A DNA stretch of 40,254 nt from Methanobacteriota archaeon (lineage in GTDB: Archaea; Thermoplasmatota; Poseidoniia; Poseidoniales; Poseidoniaceae), in NCBI GenBank assembly GCA_018667575.1, contig JABIUA010000089.1, positions 1 to 40,254 of the forward strand, given 5' to 3'. Both the position numbers and the translations under genes were made by a program. Positions 17,295 to 25,509 of this stretch are shown one piece after another. The notes beneath the pieces were generated by a model that ran no database searches, was not told the origin of the DNA, and was given only the letters and a program-made list of their open reading frames with translations. Within the stretch, counting starts at the first letter, position 1, and each line of letters begins with the position of its first letter.

Positions 17295-18458
17295 ATGGCG
17301 GGTAATATTGCGTGTTTGCGCGGTTGGCATCCTGCTCTAGCCAAAGCAGAATTATCTGCGCTCTTTCCAAATAATGAAATGATATCTCTAGATTCCCAAA
17401 GATTAGTAGAAATTTCTGGTAAGTTAGATATTGAAAAGGTCACTGATATAATTCAGTATAGTAGCGGAACTCAAGCGGTATTACTTGACTGTGTAGTGAT
17501 GAGTTGGAATGAAGAGAGTTCGTTAGATGAATTCATCTCTCAAGTCTCCAATAAAATCGAAAATTCGGATAAGGCCGGTACTTTTGGTGTTGTCCACTGG
17601 CGTCAGGAAGGAAAGATCAAAGATTTGAGCGGTAGTAAACTTGCAGGTATGATTGGTGGAATTGCTGGAAAAAAGGGCTTCACGATTGATTTAGATAAGC
17701 CTGACAATAAACTCGGTTTAGTATTGGATGGTTCGTCCAATCAGGTGGTTTGTGGATGGTTAATTGATTATGAGTCAATAGAAGGCAACTCGAATACTAG
17801 GCGGGCGACTGAAAGGCCCTTTTTCAAACCGATAAGCCTAGACCCAAAACTTGCAAGATTGGCTGTCAATCTAGCCGGTGGTCCACTAGATGAGTATGCA
17901 GTACTAGACCCGATGACTGGAACTGGTGGTTTTGTTATTGAAGCGGCATTGATTGGAAGAAATGCTATCGCACTCGATTTAGAACAAGAAATGGTCAATG
18001 GGGCTATGAAAAATGTACTTTGGGCGTTGGGCAGCGAAGAAATTACAACTGCAGAACATATTCAAATTATTCGAGGTGATGCTACTGACCTAGCCAATTC
18101 GATACCCCGAAAATGGCATCAGAAAATATCTGGTTTAGTTCTAGATCCGCCTTATGGTAGGAATTCTCACGGCTCTCTCTCTCATTTTGATTTAATTAGA
18201 AACACTCTCATTAGTTACCGTGATGTTGCAAGTGAGGATGCCACAATTGTACTAATTCTACCTATTAAACCACCACAGGTGAAGAAACTTGAATTACAAT
18301 CAGATGGTGATGAAATTATCTTACTGCATGGTGAATGGGATGGCTTCAAACAATTATTGTCTGAATGTAATTGGAGAATAGAGGGTTTGTGGGTCGAACA
18401 TGTTCATTCAAGTCTTGGGCGACTCATTCTCCACGCATCAAACGTTCCTCTAAATTGA
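17295..18458 (+). CDS. THUMP/Rossmann tRNA (guanine-N2) methyltransferase, TrmG10/Trm11 type
   Basis: Methylates the exocyclic N2 of guanosine (G10 in archaeal tRNA) using SAM. The first ~150 residues look like the ferredoxin-like/THUMP tRNA-binding part. The SAM site is DPMTGTGGFVIEAALIGRNAIALDLE (near residues 205-230) and the catalytic motif is LDPPYGRNSHGS (near 283-293), both typical of this subfamily. Length (387) is within range. GGGGGAGG lies upstream, but about 13 nt from the ATG. The last 35 bp overlap, tail to tail, the convergent cysteine-cluster gene. The exact target position (G10 versus another G) is inferred from the archaeal family. Confidence 0.88.
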   Translation: MAGNIACLRGWHPALAKAELSALFPNNEMISLDSQRLVEISGKLDIEKVTDIIQYSSGTQAVLLDCVVMSWNEESSLDEFISQVSNKIENSDKAGTFGVVHWRQEGKIKDLSGSKLAGMIGGIAGKKGFTIDLDKPDNKLGLVLDGSSNQVVCGWLIDYESIEGNSNTRRATERPFFKPISLDPKLARLAVNLAGGPLDEYAVLDPMTGTGGFVIEAALIGRNAIALDLEQEMVNGAMKNVLWALGSEEITTAEHIQIIRGDATDLANSIPRKWHQKISGLVLDPPYGRNSHGSLSHFDLIRNTLISYRDVASEDATIVLILPIKPPQVKKLELQSDGDEIILLHGEWDGFKQLLSECNWRIEGLWVEHVHSSLGRLILHASNVPLN

Positions 18459-18828
18459 GAAGAGTCATAGCATCGTCTTCTGTTGGTTGAGGAAAACTTT
18501 CCTTGAAAGGACAACCCAAATCTAGTATCACTTGGTCGTTTTTATCCAAAACATATGGATAGGTTGTACAACCCTTGGGTCTGATGTCATAAACTGAGCA
18601 AAGGCCCTCTGCATCTTTATTTGAAGAGTCTGTCAATAGAAAAACACAAGCCTTGGTATTTTCATTATTTAGTAAAGTTAGAATCCCATTATTGGACCAA
18701 GTGAACTGCTCTAATGTCATACCTGTCCTTCTAGCAAGACGTGAAGCCTCTGATTTAGTAATCGGCATCGTAGTTTCTCTACAACACGCGGAACAGCTCT
18801 GCGGAATACATGGCAGAGAGCGACCCAT
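18424..18828 (-). CDS. YkgJ-type cysteine-cluster (putative Zn/Fe-binding) protein
   Basis: A 134-residue soluble protein with the family signature of clustered cysteines: CIPQSCSACCRE (Cys7, 12, 15, 16) near the start, then GLCSVYDIRPKGCTTYPYV, and a final LGCPF. These residues are thought to bind zinc or an iron-sulfur cluster; the biological role of the family is unknown. Length is normal. The 3' end overlaps the convergent tRNA methyltransferase gene by 35 bp. It lies just upstream of the tRNA-Arg gene on the opposite strand. Confidence 0.85.
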   Translation of the reverse strand: MGRSLPCIPQSCSACCRETTMPITKSEASRLARRTGMTLEQFTWSNNGILTLLNNENTKACVFLLTDSSNKDAEGLCSVYDIRPKGCTTYPYVLDKNDQVILDLGCPFKESFPQPTEDDAMTLLNLEERLMRGE

Positions 18829-18940
18829 GAACCCGCTAAAAGGTATTACTTATTCAATAAAAGGGTAGAATAGAAAAGAATCATTCGATTTCTAAATCAT
18901 CCAACTTATTCAAGAAGGGTAGGCATGTGGGAAGACCATC

Positions 18941-19017
18941 GGGCGATTAGGGTAGTCTGGATATCCTTCCGGCCTTCGGAGCCGGAGACGTGGGTTCGAA
19001 TCCTGCATCGCCCGCCA
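18941..19017 (+). tRNA. tRNA-Arg (anticodon TCG), CCA encoded
   Basis: The acceptor stem GGGCGAT / ATCGCCC pairs perfectly, with discriminator G at 19014 and an encoded CCA at 19015-19017. The anticodon stem CCGGC/GCCGG encloses the 7-nt loop CTTCGGA, which puts TCG at positions 34-36 (reads CGN arginine codons). The T arm is GTGGG-TTCGAAT-CCTGC. The D stem is short (GGG/CCT with a G-U pair), as in other archaeal tRNAs. Confidence 0.92.
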
Positions 19018-19056
19018 TAACATGAGATACTAGGTTGTTAGATTTATATTTGAGAT

Positions 19057-19500
19057 TCAAGAAATAAATTGAGTGATTTCATCTATCGACATAACTCCAG
19101 AACCCCTTGCTAAGATGCTTTTTGTAGGCGTGTTAACAATGAACCAGTGAATTTCTTCTTCATTTTTTATTCCTAGTTTTTGCTTGAATTCTTCTTTGTC
19201 AGTATATACTGTAACTGTTCGCTCCCGTATTGTATAATCTCTTATCCCAACCCGCATAATGGCGTCTAAGCGCATTCTTCTGAGCAGTGAAAGTTGTGAA
19301 ACAACAGGAACTTCAATTATGTAATGAGTATCATTGACATTGAGTTGTTCAAGGTTACTAATCATATTGTCTACTAATTCTTGATGCCATCTTTGAAATG
19401 CAGTAATTACAACTAGATTTTTATCAGTGTAATCATCTGGAATAGATTTCTTTTGTTTATTGAGGTTCTTACCACAAATAGTAGGGAATAACTCAACCAT
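19057..19500 (-). CDS. Hypothetical protein, possibly thioredoxin-like fold
   Basis: A ~147-residue soluble protein. The start at 19500 (MVELFPTICGKN) lies 23 bp after the end of ribD; a longer frame back to 19566 would overlap ribD and is less likely. The order of elements, LVVITAFQRWHQELVDNMI (strand-helix), IIEVPVVS (strand), DKEEFKQKLGI (helix) and IHWFIVNTPTKSILARGSGVMS (two strands), resembles thioredoxin-superfamily proteins. There is no CxxC active site, so redox activity through a Cys pair is unlikely. No family was firmly recognised. It is probably co-transcribed with ribD, but nothing links it to riboflavin synthesis beyond position. Confidence 0.6.
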   Translation of the reverse strand: MVELFPTICGKNLNKQKKSIPDDYTDKNLVVITAFQRWHQELVDNMISNLEQLNVNDTHYIIEVPVVSQLSLLRRMRLDAIMRVGIRDYTIRERTVTVYTDKEEFKQKLGIKNEEEIHWFIVNTPTKSILARGSGVMSIDEITQFIS

Positions 19501-19523
19501 GGTAGCACCTAAACCAGTCAAAA

Positions 19524-20543
19524 CTATTCTTTTCGATTCCACACTGAAACAGTTTCTTCGCCCCATTGTTCGTTGGAAACATGAATTAGGCCAGAATCAA
19601 GGAGACGCTTTGAATCGATATTCGATGGTACTGGTTCGACATGGGTTTGTGGACTTTGAACCAAATAAAATTCATCAACTAGCCCTTGGTCAAGAAAATG
19701 ACCGATTGTTGTAGGTCCACCTTCAACCATCAAACGTTGAACCTCTTTATCGCCAAGTAAATTTAGCAAGGCAGGAAGAGTACGAAACTCTTCATCCATA
19801 ACCAATGTCTCTAAACCGTCATTAAGCAGTTTAGATGATTTAGGAATTCTATGATTGGGGTCAATTACAATTCGTAGAGGTTGCCTATTACTTTCCACTC
19901 TTCTCACAGTGAGAGAAGGGTTGTCTCTAATTACGGTGTCTACTCCGACTAAAATCGCATCACATTCCCGCCTCAAATAGTGCACTTTGTCTAAACAACC
20001 CTCAGAAGTAAATCGGCCTGCATCTTCACTTCTATCATCTACAGAACCATTAGAGTCAACTGCTAATTTGACGCAAACCAAGGGTTTTCTATTTTTGCAC
20101 CAATGTAAGAACGGGTGCATTTGTGATGCCGCTTGTGATTCTAAGAGCCCGTGATTAACGGTGATTCCTGCATCTTTCAAAGCCTGGATTCCAGCGCCTC
20201 TAACTGTTGGATTTGGGTCTTTATGAGCAATAATTACTTCTTTAATACCTGCCCACATCAAGGCTTCTGTACAGGGCGGAGTTCTACCAAAATGGTTGCA
20301 TGGCTCTAATGTAACATATGCAACTGCTCCATTTGGCGAGTGCCCATTAGTCTCTGCGTCATGAATTGCCATTTGTTCGGCATGCAATCCTCCTAAATGG
20401 TCATGCCAACCTTCAGCAATCACTTTTCCATCCTTGACAAGTACGCATCCAACAAGTGGATTTGGTGAAACCTTACCTCGACCGCGGTCGGCTACTTCTA
20501 GAGCCCTAGTCATAAATTCAACTTGCGATTTTGACCAATCCAT
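19524..20543 (-). CDS. ribD: Riboflavin biosynthesis deaminase/reductase RibD
   Basis: Bifunctional enzyme of riboflavin synthesis. The N-terminal deaminase domain has the zinc site HAE (residues 54-56), PCNHFGRTPPC (Cys82 and Cys91) and the start MTRALEVADRGRGKVSPNPLVGCVL. The C-terminal reductase domain begins near PLVCVKLAVDSNG and includes ILVGVDTVIRDNPSLTVR and a late VEGGPTTIGHFL. Both domains are complete, and the length (339) is slightly short of bacterial RibD (~365). Many archaea use separate enzymes (RIB2/RIB7 type), so the fused form suggests bacterial ancestry. It is divergent from the lipid kinase gene across 101 bp. No other rib gene is in the window. Confidence 0.93.
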   Translation of the reverse strand: MDWSKSQVEFMTRALEVADRGRGKVSPNPLVGCVLVKDGKVIAEGWHDHLGGLHAEQMAIHDAETNGHSPNGAVAYVTLEPCNHFGRTPPCTEALMWAGIKEVIIAHKDPNPTVRGAGIQALKDAGITVNHGLLESQAASQMHPFLHWCKNRKPLVCVKLAVDSNGSVDDRSEDAGRFTSEGCLDKVHYLRRECDAILVGVDTVIRDNPSLTVRRVESNRQPLRIVIDPNHRIPKSSKLLNDGLETLVMDEEFRTLPALLNLLGDKEVQRLMVEGGPTTIGHFLDQGLVDEFYLVQSPQTHVEPVPSNIDSKRLLDSGLIHVSNEQWGEETVSVWNRKE

Positions 20544-20644
20544 GAAGACCCTCTAATATAGCCCAGAAGCCATCTATTGATGAGTTCTTGGTTTAATCCG
20601 TAAAATGGGGAAGAGTTCATGCGGGTGAGTAATGGTCGCCAAAC

Positions 20645-21715
20645 ATGGCCTCTGCTGATGACGGCACTTCTAAAGATTCAAAGTCGCCTCTAGAGATTGA
20701 TTTCCAACCCGATAAAGATAGTAAAAAACGCAAAGGTATCCATAAGCCAATACCTGCAAAAATATTTACACAACAGGTTATTCAAGGTGATAAACCATCT
20801 AAAGTATTTCTACTCGTCAATCCTTATTCTGGGAAAAAGAAGGGACTGAATATTGCGAAAGATGCAAAGCACTTACTAGAACAGTCTGATATTGAAGTAG
20901 AAACCCATGTCTCAGAGCACTCTGGGCATTTGATTGAGATTACCAAATCTCTGATAGTCAAACCTGAAGAAGCCATTGTAGTGGTGGGGGGAGATGGAAG
21001 TCTTTCAGAGACAATTAGTGGTTGGATGATGAAATCCGAAGATAATTCTAAAATTCGATTTGGACTAGTTCCGGCTGGAACAGGTAATTCACAGGCTAAT
21101 GATCTAGGGATTAGTAGTACAGAAGATGCTGTGTCGAGGATTACTAACGGCAATAGTCAGTGTATTGATTTGGCTAGAGTTGAACTGACAGAAGGACTTC
21201 CTGGGGAAACAAAGGGCAGTATTACTAGATTCAGTCATAACTTGGTAACATGGGGGCTTGGTGTAGATTCCACTATCAAAGCAGAAAAAATGCGTTGGAT
21301 GGGAAGTATTCGGTATGACATAGGGATTTTAATGGCGATTATGGCTAATAATCGAAGGCATGCAAGCCTATACTTAGACGGCCATAAGATGGAAGATGAT
21401 TATACACTATTTTTAGTTCAAAATAGTCAGACTGGTGGGTCGCTGCTACCTTTGGCACCGGGTGCGTCTTTAGATGATGGTTTAATGGATATTGGAATTC
21501 TGAAAAAGATGACACGACGAGGTATTTTGAAGGCTTTTGGTTTGCTTAAGAAAGAAGGTAGACACGTTTTTCACCCAAGGGTAGCATATCATAGATTCAA
21601 GCAATTGAGAATCGAAACACCTGAGCCTACTGCAATAAATATTGATGGCGAAAATATTGGTTCGACGCCACTAACAATGGAAGTTCTACCTTCGGAAATA
21701 AAAATATTTCACTGA
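20645..21715 (+). CDS. Diacylglycerol/lipid kinase family protein (YegS/LCB5 type)
   Basis: ATP-dependent kinase family acting on lipid hydroxyls such as diacylglycerol or sphingoid bases. The catalytic domain begins at VFLLVNPYSGKKKG (near residue 58). The nucleotide-binding motif is VVVGGDGSLSETI, and PAGTGNSQANDLGI follows (the GTGNDxA-type motif). The C-terminal beta-sandwich includes PLAPGASLDDGLMDIGIL and ends with AINIDGENIGSTPLTMEVLPSEI. The first ~55 residues are a charged, Lys/Asp-rich extension absent from typical members. In archaea the substrate might be an archaeol precursor, but this cannot be determined from the sequence. Its 3' end is 1 bp from the convergent lipoprotein gene. 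Confidence 0.88.
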   Translation: MASADDGTSKDSKSPLEIDFQPDKDSKKRKGIHKPIPAKIFTQQVIQGDKPSKVFLLVNPYSGKKKGLNIAKDAKHLLEQSDIEVETHVSEHSGHLIEITKSLIVKPEEAIVVVGGDGSLSETISGWMMKSEDNSKIRFGLVPAGTGNSQANDLGISSTEDAVSRITNGNSQCIDLARVELTEGLPGETKGSITRFSHNLVTWGLGVDSTIKAEKMRWMGSIRYDIGILMAIMANNRRHASLYLDGHKMEDDYTLFLVQNSQTGGSLLPLAPGASLDDGLMDIGILKKMTRRGILKAFGLLKKEGRHVFHPRVAYHRFKQLRIETPEPTAINIDGENIGSTPLTMEVLPSEIKIFH

Positions 21716-21716
21716 T

Positions 21717-23294
21717 TCACATTGAGAAGTCGGAGAAATTATCCTCTTCGTCAAAACTACTTTTCTTTGGCTCTTGCTCGGGAACTGGCTCAGGAGTGGC
21801 ACTCTTGACACTCTTACGCTTTCTCACCGTTTTCTTTTTCTTAATAACTGGATTAATATCGCCAGATATTGCACTGTCTTGAATATTATATGTTATATTC
21901 TGTACAATTGTCTTACTTTTGGCAACACTAGAGAAATGCTCTCTCTTAGGCTTGACTGGCTCACTACTAACCACATTGCTAGAACGTTGCTCCATGCGAG
22001 GTTCTCTCTTTGGAGGCTGCCAAGCAGGCTTCTCTTCTTCTTGGTAAGAGTAATCTCGAGATTCACTATTTCCTGATTCCTGCTGGTCATCTATTTTTAT
22101 TGATTCTGATGTTGCTACGACTGAAGAACCACTACCTCCAAATTCGGATGTTTTTCCTTGGGATGGAGAAGAAGAAAGTACGCTATCTAAATCAAAACCT
22201 GCAATTGTACTTTCTTGTTTTTTAGAAGGTTTACTAGATTTTTGCTCGGCTTTGTTTTCTTCTTTGGCTTGTCTATCGAGTTGTTTTGTTCTCTCTTTAG
22301 GAGATATCATTCCCGACGCTTTGGACCTACGCAAATCAGAGGCGACTTTCTTTATTTTATCCATCCCTTCTTTCCCAAGTAAAGTCTTCATTGTTGACCT
22401 GGCGCCATGTAAAACAAATAATTGTGACAGAATGAAAAGGCCAAATCCTCCGCCTAAACCAACGACTAAGAAGAATATGATGTACCCTGCTCTACCAAAA
22501 AATGGAACATCGCCGTAAGTCCACTCATCTTTAGATTCTCCATCATCACTAACAACTGCACCATCAAGAATTATTCTATCGACTAGAACATATACACTCT
22601 GTCTGTGTGGTTCACCAATTACAAGATTACAGTTAGAGTCAACTTTGTGGCTAGAAGATGAATTTCCTGACTTAAAATATCCATTTGACGTCACATTTTC
22701 GATTGGATTGACTAAGTACCCTTCTATGGTAACAGGTTGATGCCACTCATCTAATGAGCGCATTCCATCATGTATGTTTTCAGTGGTTGGAATTAAAGCT
22801 AGTACATACCAGTAGTCATCACTTTCACTATCTACTTCATCTAAATCGAAAGGTGTTGCTCCTGTTTGCGGGTCTAAAGGTCTATACCACTCTTTGAGGT
22901 CAACCCTAGGACTCTGGCCCTCGAGAACATTACTGGCTTTATCAAAAGACATTGATTGAATTGCTACTGAGGTAGTCACTGCTAATTCAAGGTCATTAGC
23001 GCCGTTAATTTCGTCGTGAGACTCATAGAAATAACTCGATGAAAGTAAACCGGTAAAGGAGATAGTTGAAGATGAATCTGTTGTAAGATAATTGGTAGTT
23101 CCTTCTTCACAACCCACGGGTAAAACATTTTCATATTCAATGGAAGAAGCGCCAAGATCTGAATCGATTTTTGTTCCTTCTTGGGAGAAGTCAACCTCTA
23201 CTCCGTCAGAACCCCAAGAAGCAGTTTCAGGGCCAAGACAGCCAGCCAAGGTCATCAGTGCAAGGAGATAAACCGCCAACACTACTCTTCGCAT
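21717..23294 (-). CDS. Membrane lipoprotein with transmembrane helix and disordered tail carrying a shared 15-residue motif
   Basis: The N-terminus MRRVVLAVYLLALMTLAGCLG is a lipoprotein-type signal with an LAGC lipobox (Cys19). About 250 residues follow as an external, Ser/Asp-rich domain with a Cys pair. A helix (AGYIIFFLVVGLGGGFGLFIL) lies near residues 270-290, and then ~230 charged, low-complexity residues probably sit in the cytoplasm. Near the end is QNITYNIQDSAISGD, found exactly in the DUF4190 protein at 32017-32607; it is followed by a run of Lys/Arg and an acidic tail. No enzyme motif is visible. Converges with the lipid kinase gene, 1 bp apart. Confidence 0.7.
   Translation of the reverse strand: MRRVVLAVYLLALMTLAGCLGPETASWGSDGVEVDFSQEGTKIDSDLGASSIEYENVLPVGCEEGTTNYLTTDSSSTISFTGLLSSSYFYESHDEINGANDLELAVTTSVAIQSMSFDKASNVLEGQSPRVDLKEWYRPLDPQTGATPFDLDEVDSESDDYWYVLALIPTTENIHDGMRSLDEWHQPVTIEGYLVNPIENVTSNGYFKSGNSSSSHKVDSNCNLVIGEPHRQSVYVLVDRIILDGAVVSDDGESKDEWTYGDVPFFGRAGYIIFFLVVGLGGGFGLFILSQLFVLHGARSTMKTLLGKEGMDKIKKVASDLRRSKASGMISPKERTKQLDRQAKEENKAEQKSSKPSKKQESTIAGFDLDSVLSSSPSQGKTSEFGGSGSSVVATSESIKIDDQQESGNSESRDYSYQEEEKPAWQPPKREPRMEQRSSNVVSSEPVKPKREHFSSVAKSKTIVQNITYNIQDSAISGDINPVIKKKKTVRKRKSVKSATPEPVPEQEPKKSSFDEEDNFSDFSM
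21858..21902 (-). repeat. Segment encoding QNITYNIQDSAISGD, copy A
   Basis: This 45-nt segment differs from the copy at 32503-32547 at only four positions, all third codon positions and all synonymous. The 15 encoded residues are identical. The flanking sequences of the two genes are not similar. Confidence 0.85.
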
Positions 23295-23367
23295 AGTAAA
23301 GCAAGAGAGGCTTTAGTTTGATAACCCTTCTATCAAATATACTCATCAATCAACAAATGAAAGATTT

Positions 23368-23453
23368 TGGCGCAGAGAGAGGGATTCGAACCCCCGAGTC
23401 TGAAAGACAGTGGATTTCAAGTCCACCGCACTACCGAGCTATGCGATCTCTGC
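23368..23453 (-). tRNA. tRNA-Ser (anticodon TGA), CCA encoded
   Basis: On the minus strand the acceptor stem GCAGAGA / TCTCTGC pairs perfectly, with discriminator G. CCA is encoded at 23370-23368. The anticodon stem GTGGA/TCCAC holds the loop CTTGAAA, giving TGA (reads UCN serine codons). A long variable arm (GTCT-TTC-AGAC hairpin) marks it as a class II tRNA. The T arm is GGGGG-TTCGAAT-CCCTC. Confidence 0.95.
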
Positions 23454-23505
23454 ACTAAACCATCCGAGAAGTTCCTATATGATTTGTTTTCCCCTCGACA
23501 GGATT

Positions 23506-25074
23506 CTAATTTTCTTCTTCATTCGACGTGCTGCGGACATTTATTGCAATTGCAGCAGTACCTAAAGCAATGAACGCCATGGCAAAGGTAAGACCAGGAA
23601 TTCCTTCGCTTGAATCGTCGATTAAACCTTCAATTTCGGCTAAGGTTTCTATGTCCTCTATAAATTCCGAAGGATCCCAATTATCTCCGGTCCAAGCTAC
23701 TCTTGGTTTACGCTCTCTATCTAGGATGAAAGTTGTCGTTGAGTGTCCAACCGAATATTCTTCTTCCGCCTCTACTGCCACACATGACAACATTGTTCCT
23801 TCAGGCCACTCATAACCTCCATCACACATGCAATGCTTTCCAGAACCTGAACCCATTTCCCAACCGTGGCCATCACAAACTTGGCTAGATTGTTGGTCAA
23901 TCATACTTTGAACTGCCCCCGGAATTGGGATATCAGAATCTGCAGTCGTATTTCGTGCCCATGCTATATACTGAGGTTCTTTTATCGAATCAACACCGAG
24001 TTGGGAGTATTCCCAAGACATATCGGATTCATTCCATGTGTGTAGTTCCCAGTACCAAGACCAATTATCCAAAGCAGGATCCTCATCATTGAAAGAAGAG
24101 AAAAAATGACCGAATTGAGAATGTTTTGAAGAGGAATAGTTCAAATCTGCTCCATCAAATGCCCCAACTGTCAAGTGCCAAGCGGTCAAATCACTTTCAT
24201 CAAAGGTATAACTCTCAGAAATATTTTCTGGATAAACAATCGACATACCATACGTATCATCGGTAGGAGTTTGAAGTAAGTTTTCATCGGCATTTGATGC
24301 GATATAAGCGATGTTTGGATATTCTTCAACATCTACGAAATCAACTCCAACATTCGATTCTTGCCAAGCGCTAGAAGTTTCATTATAGGTCATAAATCGC
24401 CAGTACCAAGACCAATCCGCAGGAGACTCTGTACCATTAATACCAGAAATCATATGTCCATATTCTGGATGCTTGGAATAGTTCAGTGAAATATTGTTTT
24501 GGTCGACCACCGCATTAGTCAAAGACCATGCTGTTGGCAAAAACATCAATTCTGATGAATTACCCTCGCCATCGACAAATGTAACCGTTGAATCATTAGA
24601 CTGATGTCCATTTCCATCAGCAATATGTGCTTCGATTACATTCTTTTGTACTACAAGTCCAAAACTGTTCCAGACTTCTTCCATCACTTCTAATTCGCCT
24701 GTCAAGTGAGACCAATTTGCATCGTGTAATTCACTGAAATCTTTCAGTCTCTCAGGAGTATCATATTCAGGGTCAACTGATATTGAAATAAAACCCACAT
24801 CATCGCTATATTCGGAGGAAAGTCCATCTTGAACTGACCTCAATGATTGAGTGATTACTGGGCATACATCAGTACATCGAGTAAATATGAAAGCAACAAC
24901 AAGAATTTCACCATTTGTGAGACTCAAAGTTACGTTATTCTCATCTTGGTCGATCAAAGTAAAATCGGTAACTGAACCTCGAGATAACTGATATCCTTTG
25001 TATGCCGAAGTAGTTGGCACAAGGGAGACCAATAGTATACTAATCAAGAAAAATGCTACTACTCGTACTTTCAT
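23506..25074 (-). CDS. Sco1/SenC-like copper chaperone with large internal insertion
   Basis: Probable assembly factor delivering copper to the CuA site of the adjacent oxidase. After a signal peptide (residues 1-24) a thioredoxin-like Sco domain carries the Cys pair in FTRCTDVCP (near residue 70) and ISVDPEYDTPERL. The conserved Sco His appears only in YSVGHSTTTFILDRE, near residue 440. In normal Sco proteins (~200 residues) this distance is about 90-100. The insertion holds two related Trp-rich repeats (HPEYGHMISGING with DWSWYWRF; HSQFGHFFSSFND with NWSWYWEL), resembling DUF4430, and a Cys-rich EGF-like piece (GKHCMCDGGYEWPEG). A C-terminal helix anchors it. GGAGG precedes the ATG by 8 nt. 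Last gene of the cox operon. Confidence 0.85.
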   Translation of the reverse strand: MKVRVVAFFLISILLVSLVPTTSAYKGYQLSRGSVTDFTLIDQDENNVTLSLTNGEILVVAFIFTRCTDVCPVITQSLRSVQDGLSSEYSDDVGFISISVDPEYDTPERLKDFSELHDANWSHLTGELEVMEEVWNSFGLVVQKNVIEAHIADGNGHQSNDSTVTFVDGEGNSSELMFLPTAWSLTNAVVDQNNISLNYSKHPEYGHMISGINGTESPADWSWYWRFMTYNETSSAWQESNVGVDFVDVEEYPNIAYIASNADENLLQTPTDDTYGMSIVYPENISESYTFDESDLTAWHLTVGAFDGADLNYSSSKHSQFGHFFSSFNDEDPALDNWSWYWELHTWNESDMSWEYSQLGVDSIKEPQYIAWARNTTADSDIPIPGAVQSMIDQQSSQVCDGHGWEMGSGSGKHCMCDGGYEWPEGTMLSCVAVEAEEEYSVGHSTTTFILDRERKPRVAWTGDNWDPSEFIEDIETLAEIEGLIDDSSEGIPGLTFAMAFIALGTAAIAINVRSTSNEEEN

Positions 25075-25113
25075 GTATTAGCCTCCAGTGGGCCATATAT
25101 TACACATTGTGTA

Positions 25114-25500
25114 TCAGCGGGTAGCATAATCCCAATCCGGAGTACACCATGATGGTAATTCAGTCACTGCTTCTGGATTGGAAAGTCCAATTCCCCAAAG
25201 CATCAATAATACAAATAATACTGGAAATAATGCAGTTCTAGTATAAATTCGTGGATCGCCGCGTAAGTGCATAAAGTAAGCAGCAATTCCGTAACCCTTT
25301 ATGATTCCAACGCCAATAAGGACGCCCCATACCATCAGTCTTGTAATCTCTATTTCAGTACCTGGTATTTTCTCGAAGAATACCGCGCCTACTTCAAAAA
25401 GAGTGAAGAACATCAAGACTAAAAAGTTCCAGAAGTAGATGTCTTTACCAGTTTTATCCAAAAGCCATTTTTCGATTCCTGTTGTTGCATGTTCACCCAT
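25114..25500 (-). CDS. Cytochrome c oxidase subunit IV (prokaryotic COX4-type)
   Basis: Small accessory membrane subunit of the terminal oxidase. It has three membrane helices: FWNFLVLMFFTLFEVGAVFF (residues ~22-41), RLMVWGVLIGVGIIKGYGIAAYFMHL (~54-79) and ALFPVLFVLLMLWGIGL (~90-106). The AAYFMHL sequence on the second helix is the family hallmark. Length (128) is typical. GAGGTG lies about 5-8 nt before the ATG. It follows the subunit III gene by 9 bp and precedes the Sco-like gene by about 39 bp in the same operon. Confidence 0.88.
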   Translation of the reverse strand: MGEHATTGIEKWLLDKTGKDIYFWNFLVLMFFTLFEVGAVFFEKIPGTEIEITRLMVWGVLIGVGIIKGYGIAAYFMHLRGDPRIYTRTALFPVLFVLLMLWGIGLSNPEAVTELPSWCTPDWDYATR

Positions 25501-25509
25501 TTAATCACC

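Noticed and set aside
18941-19017. tRNA-Glu reading of this tRNA (anticodon TTC)
   Set aside because: With the perfect CCGGC/GCCGG stem the 7-nt loop is CTTCGGA, which places TCG, not TTC, at positions 34-36.
18941-23453. Integrated element at the tRNA genes
   Set aside because: No integrase, no duplicated tRNA ends and no change in gene style were seen next to tRNA-Arg or tRNA-Ser.
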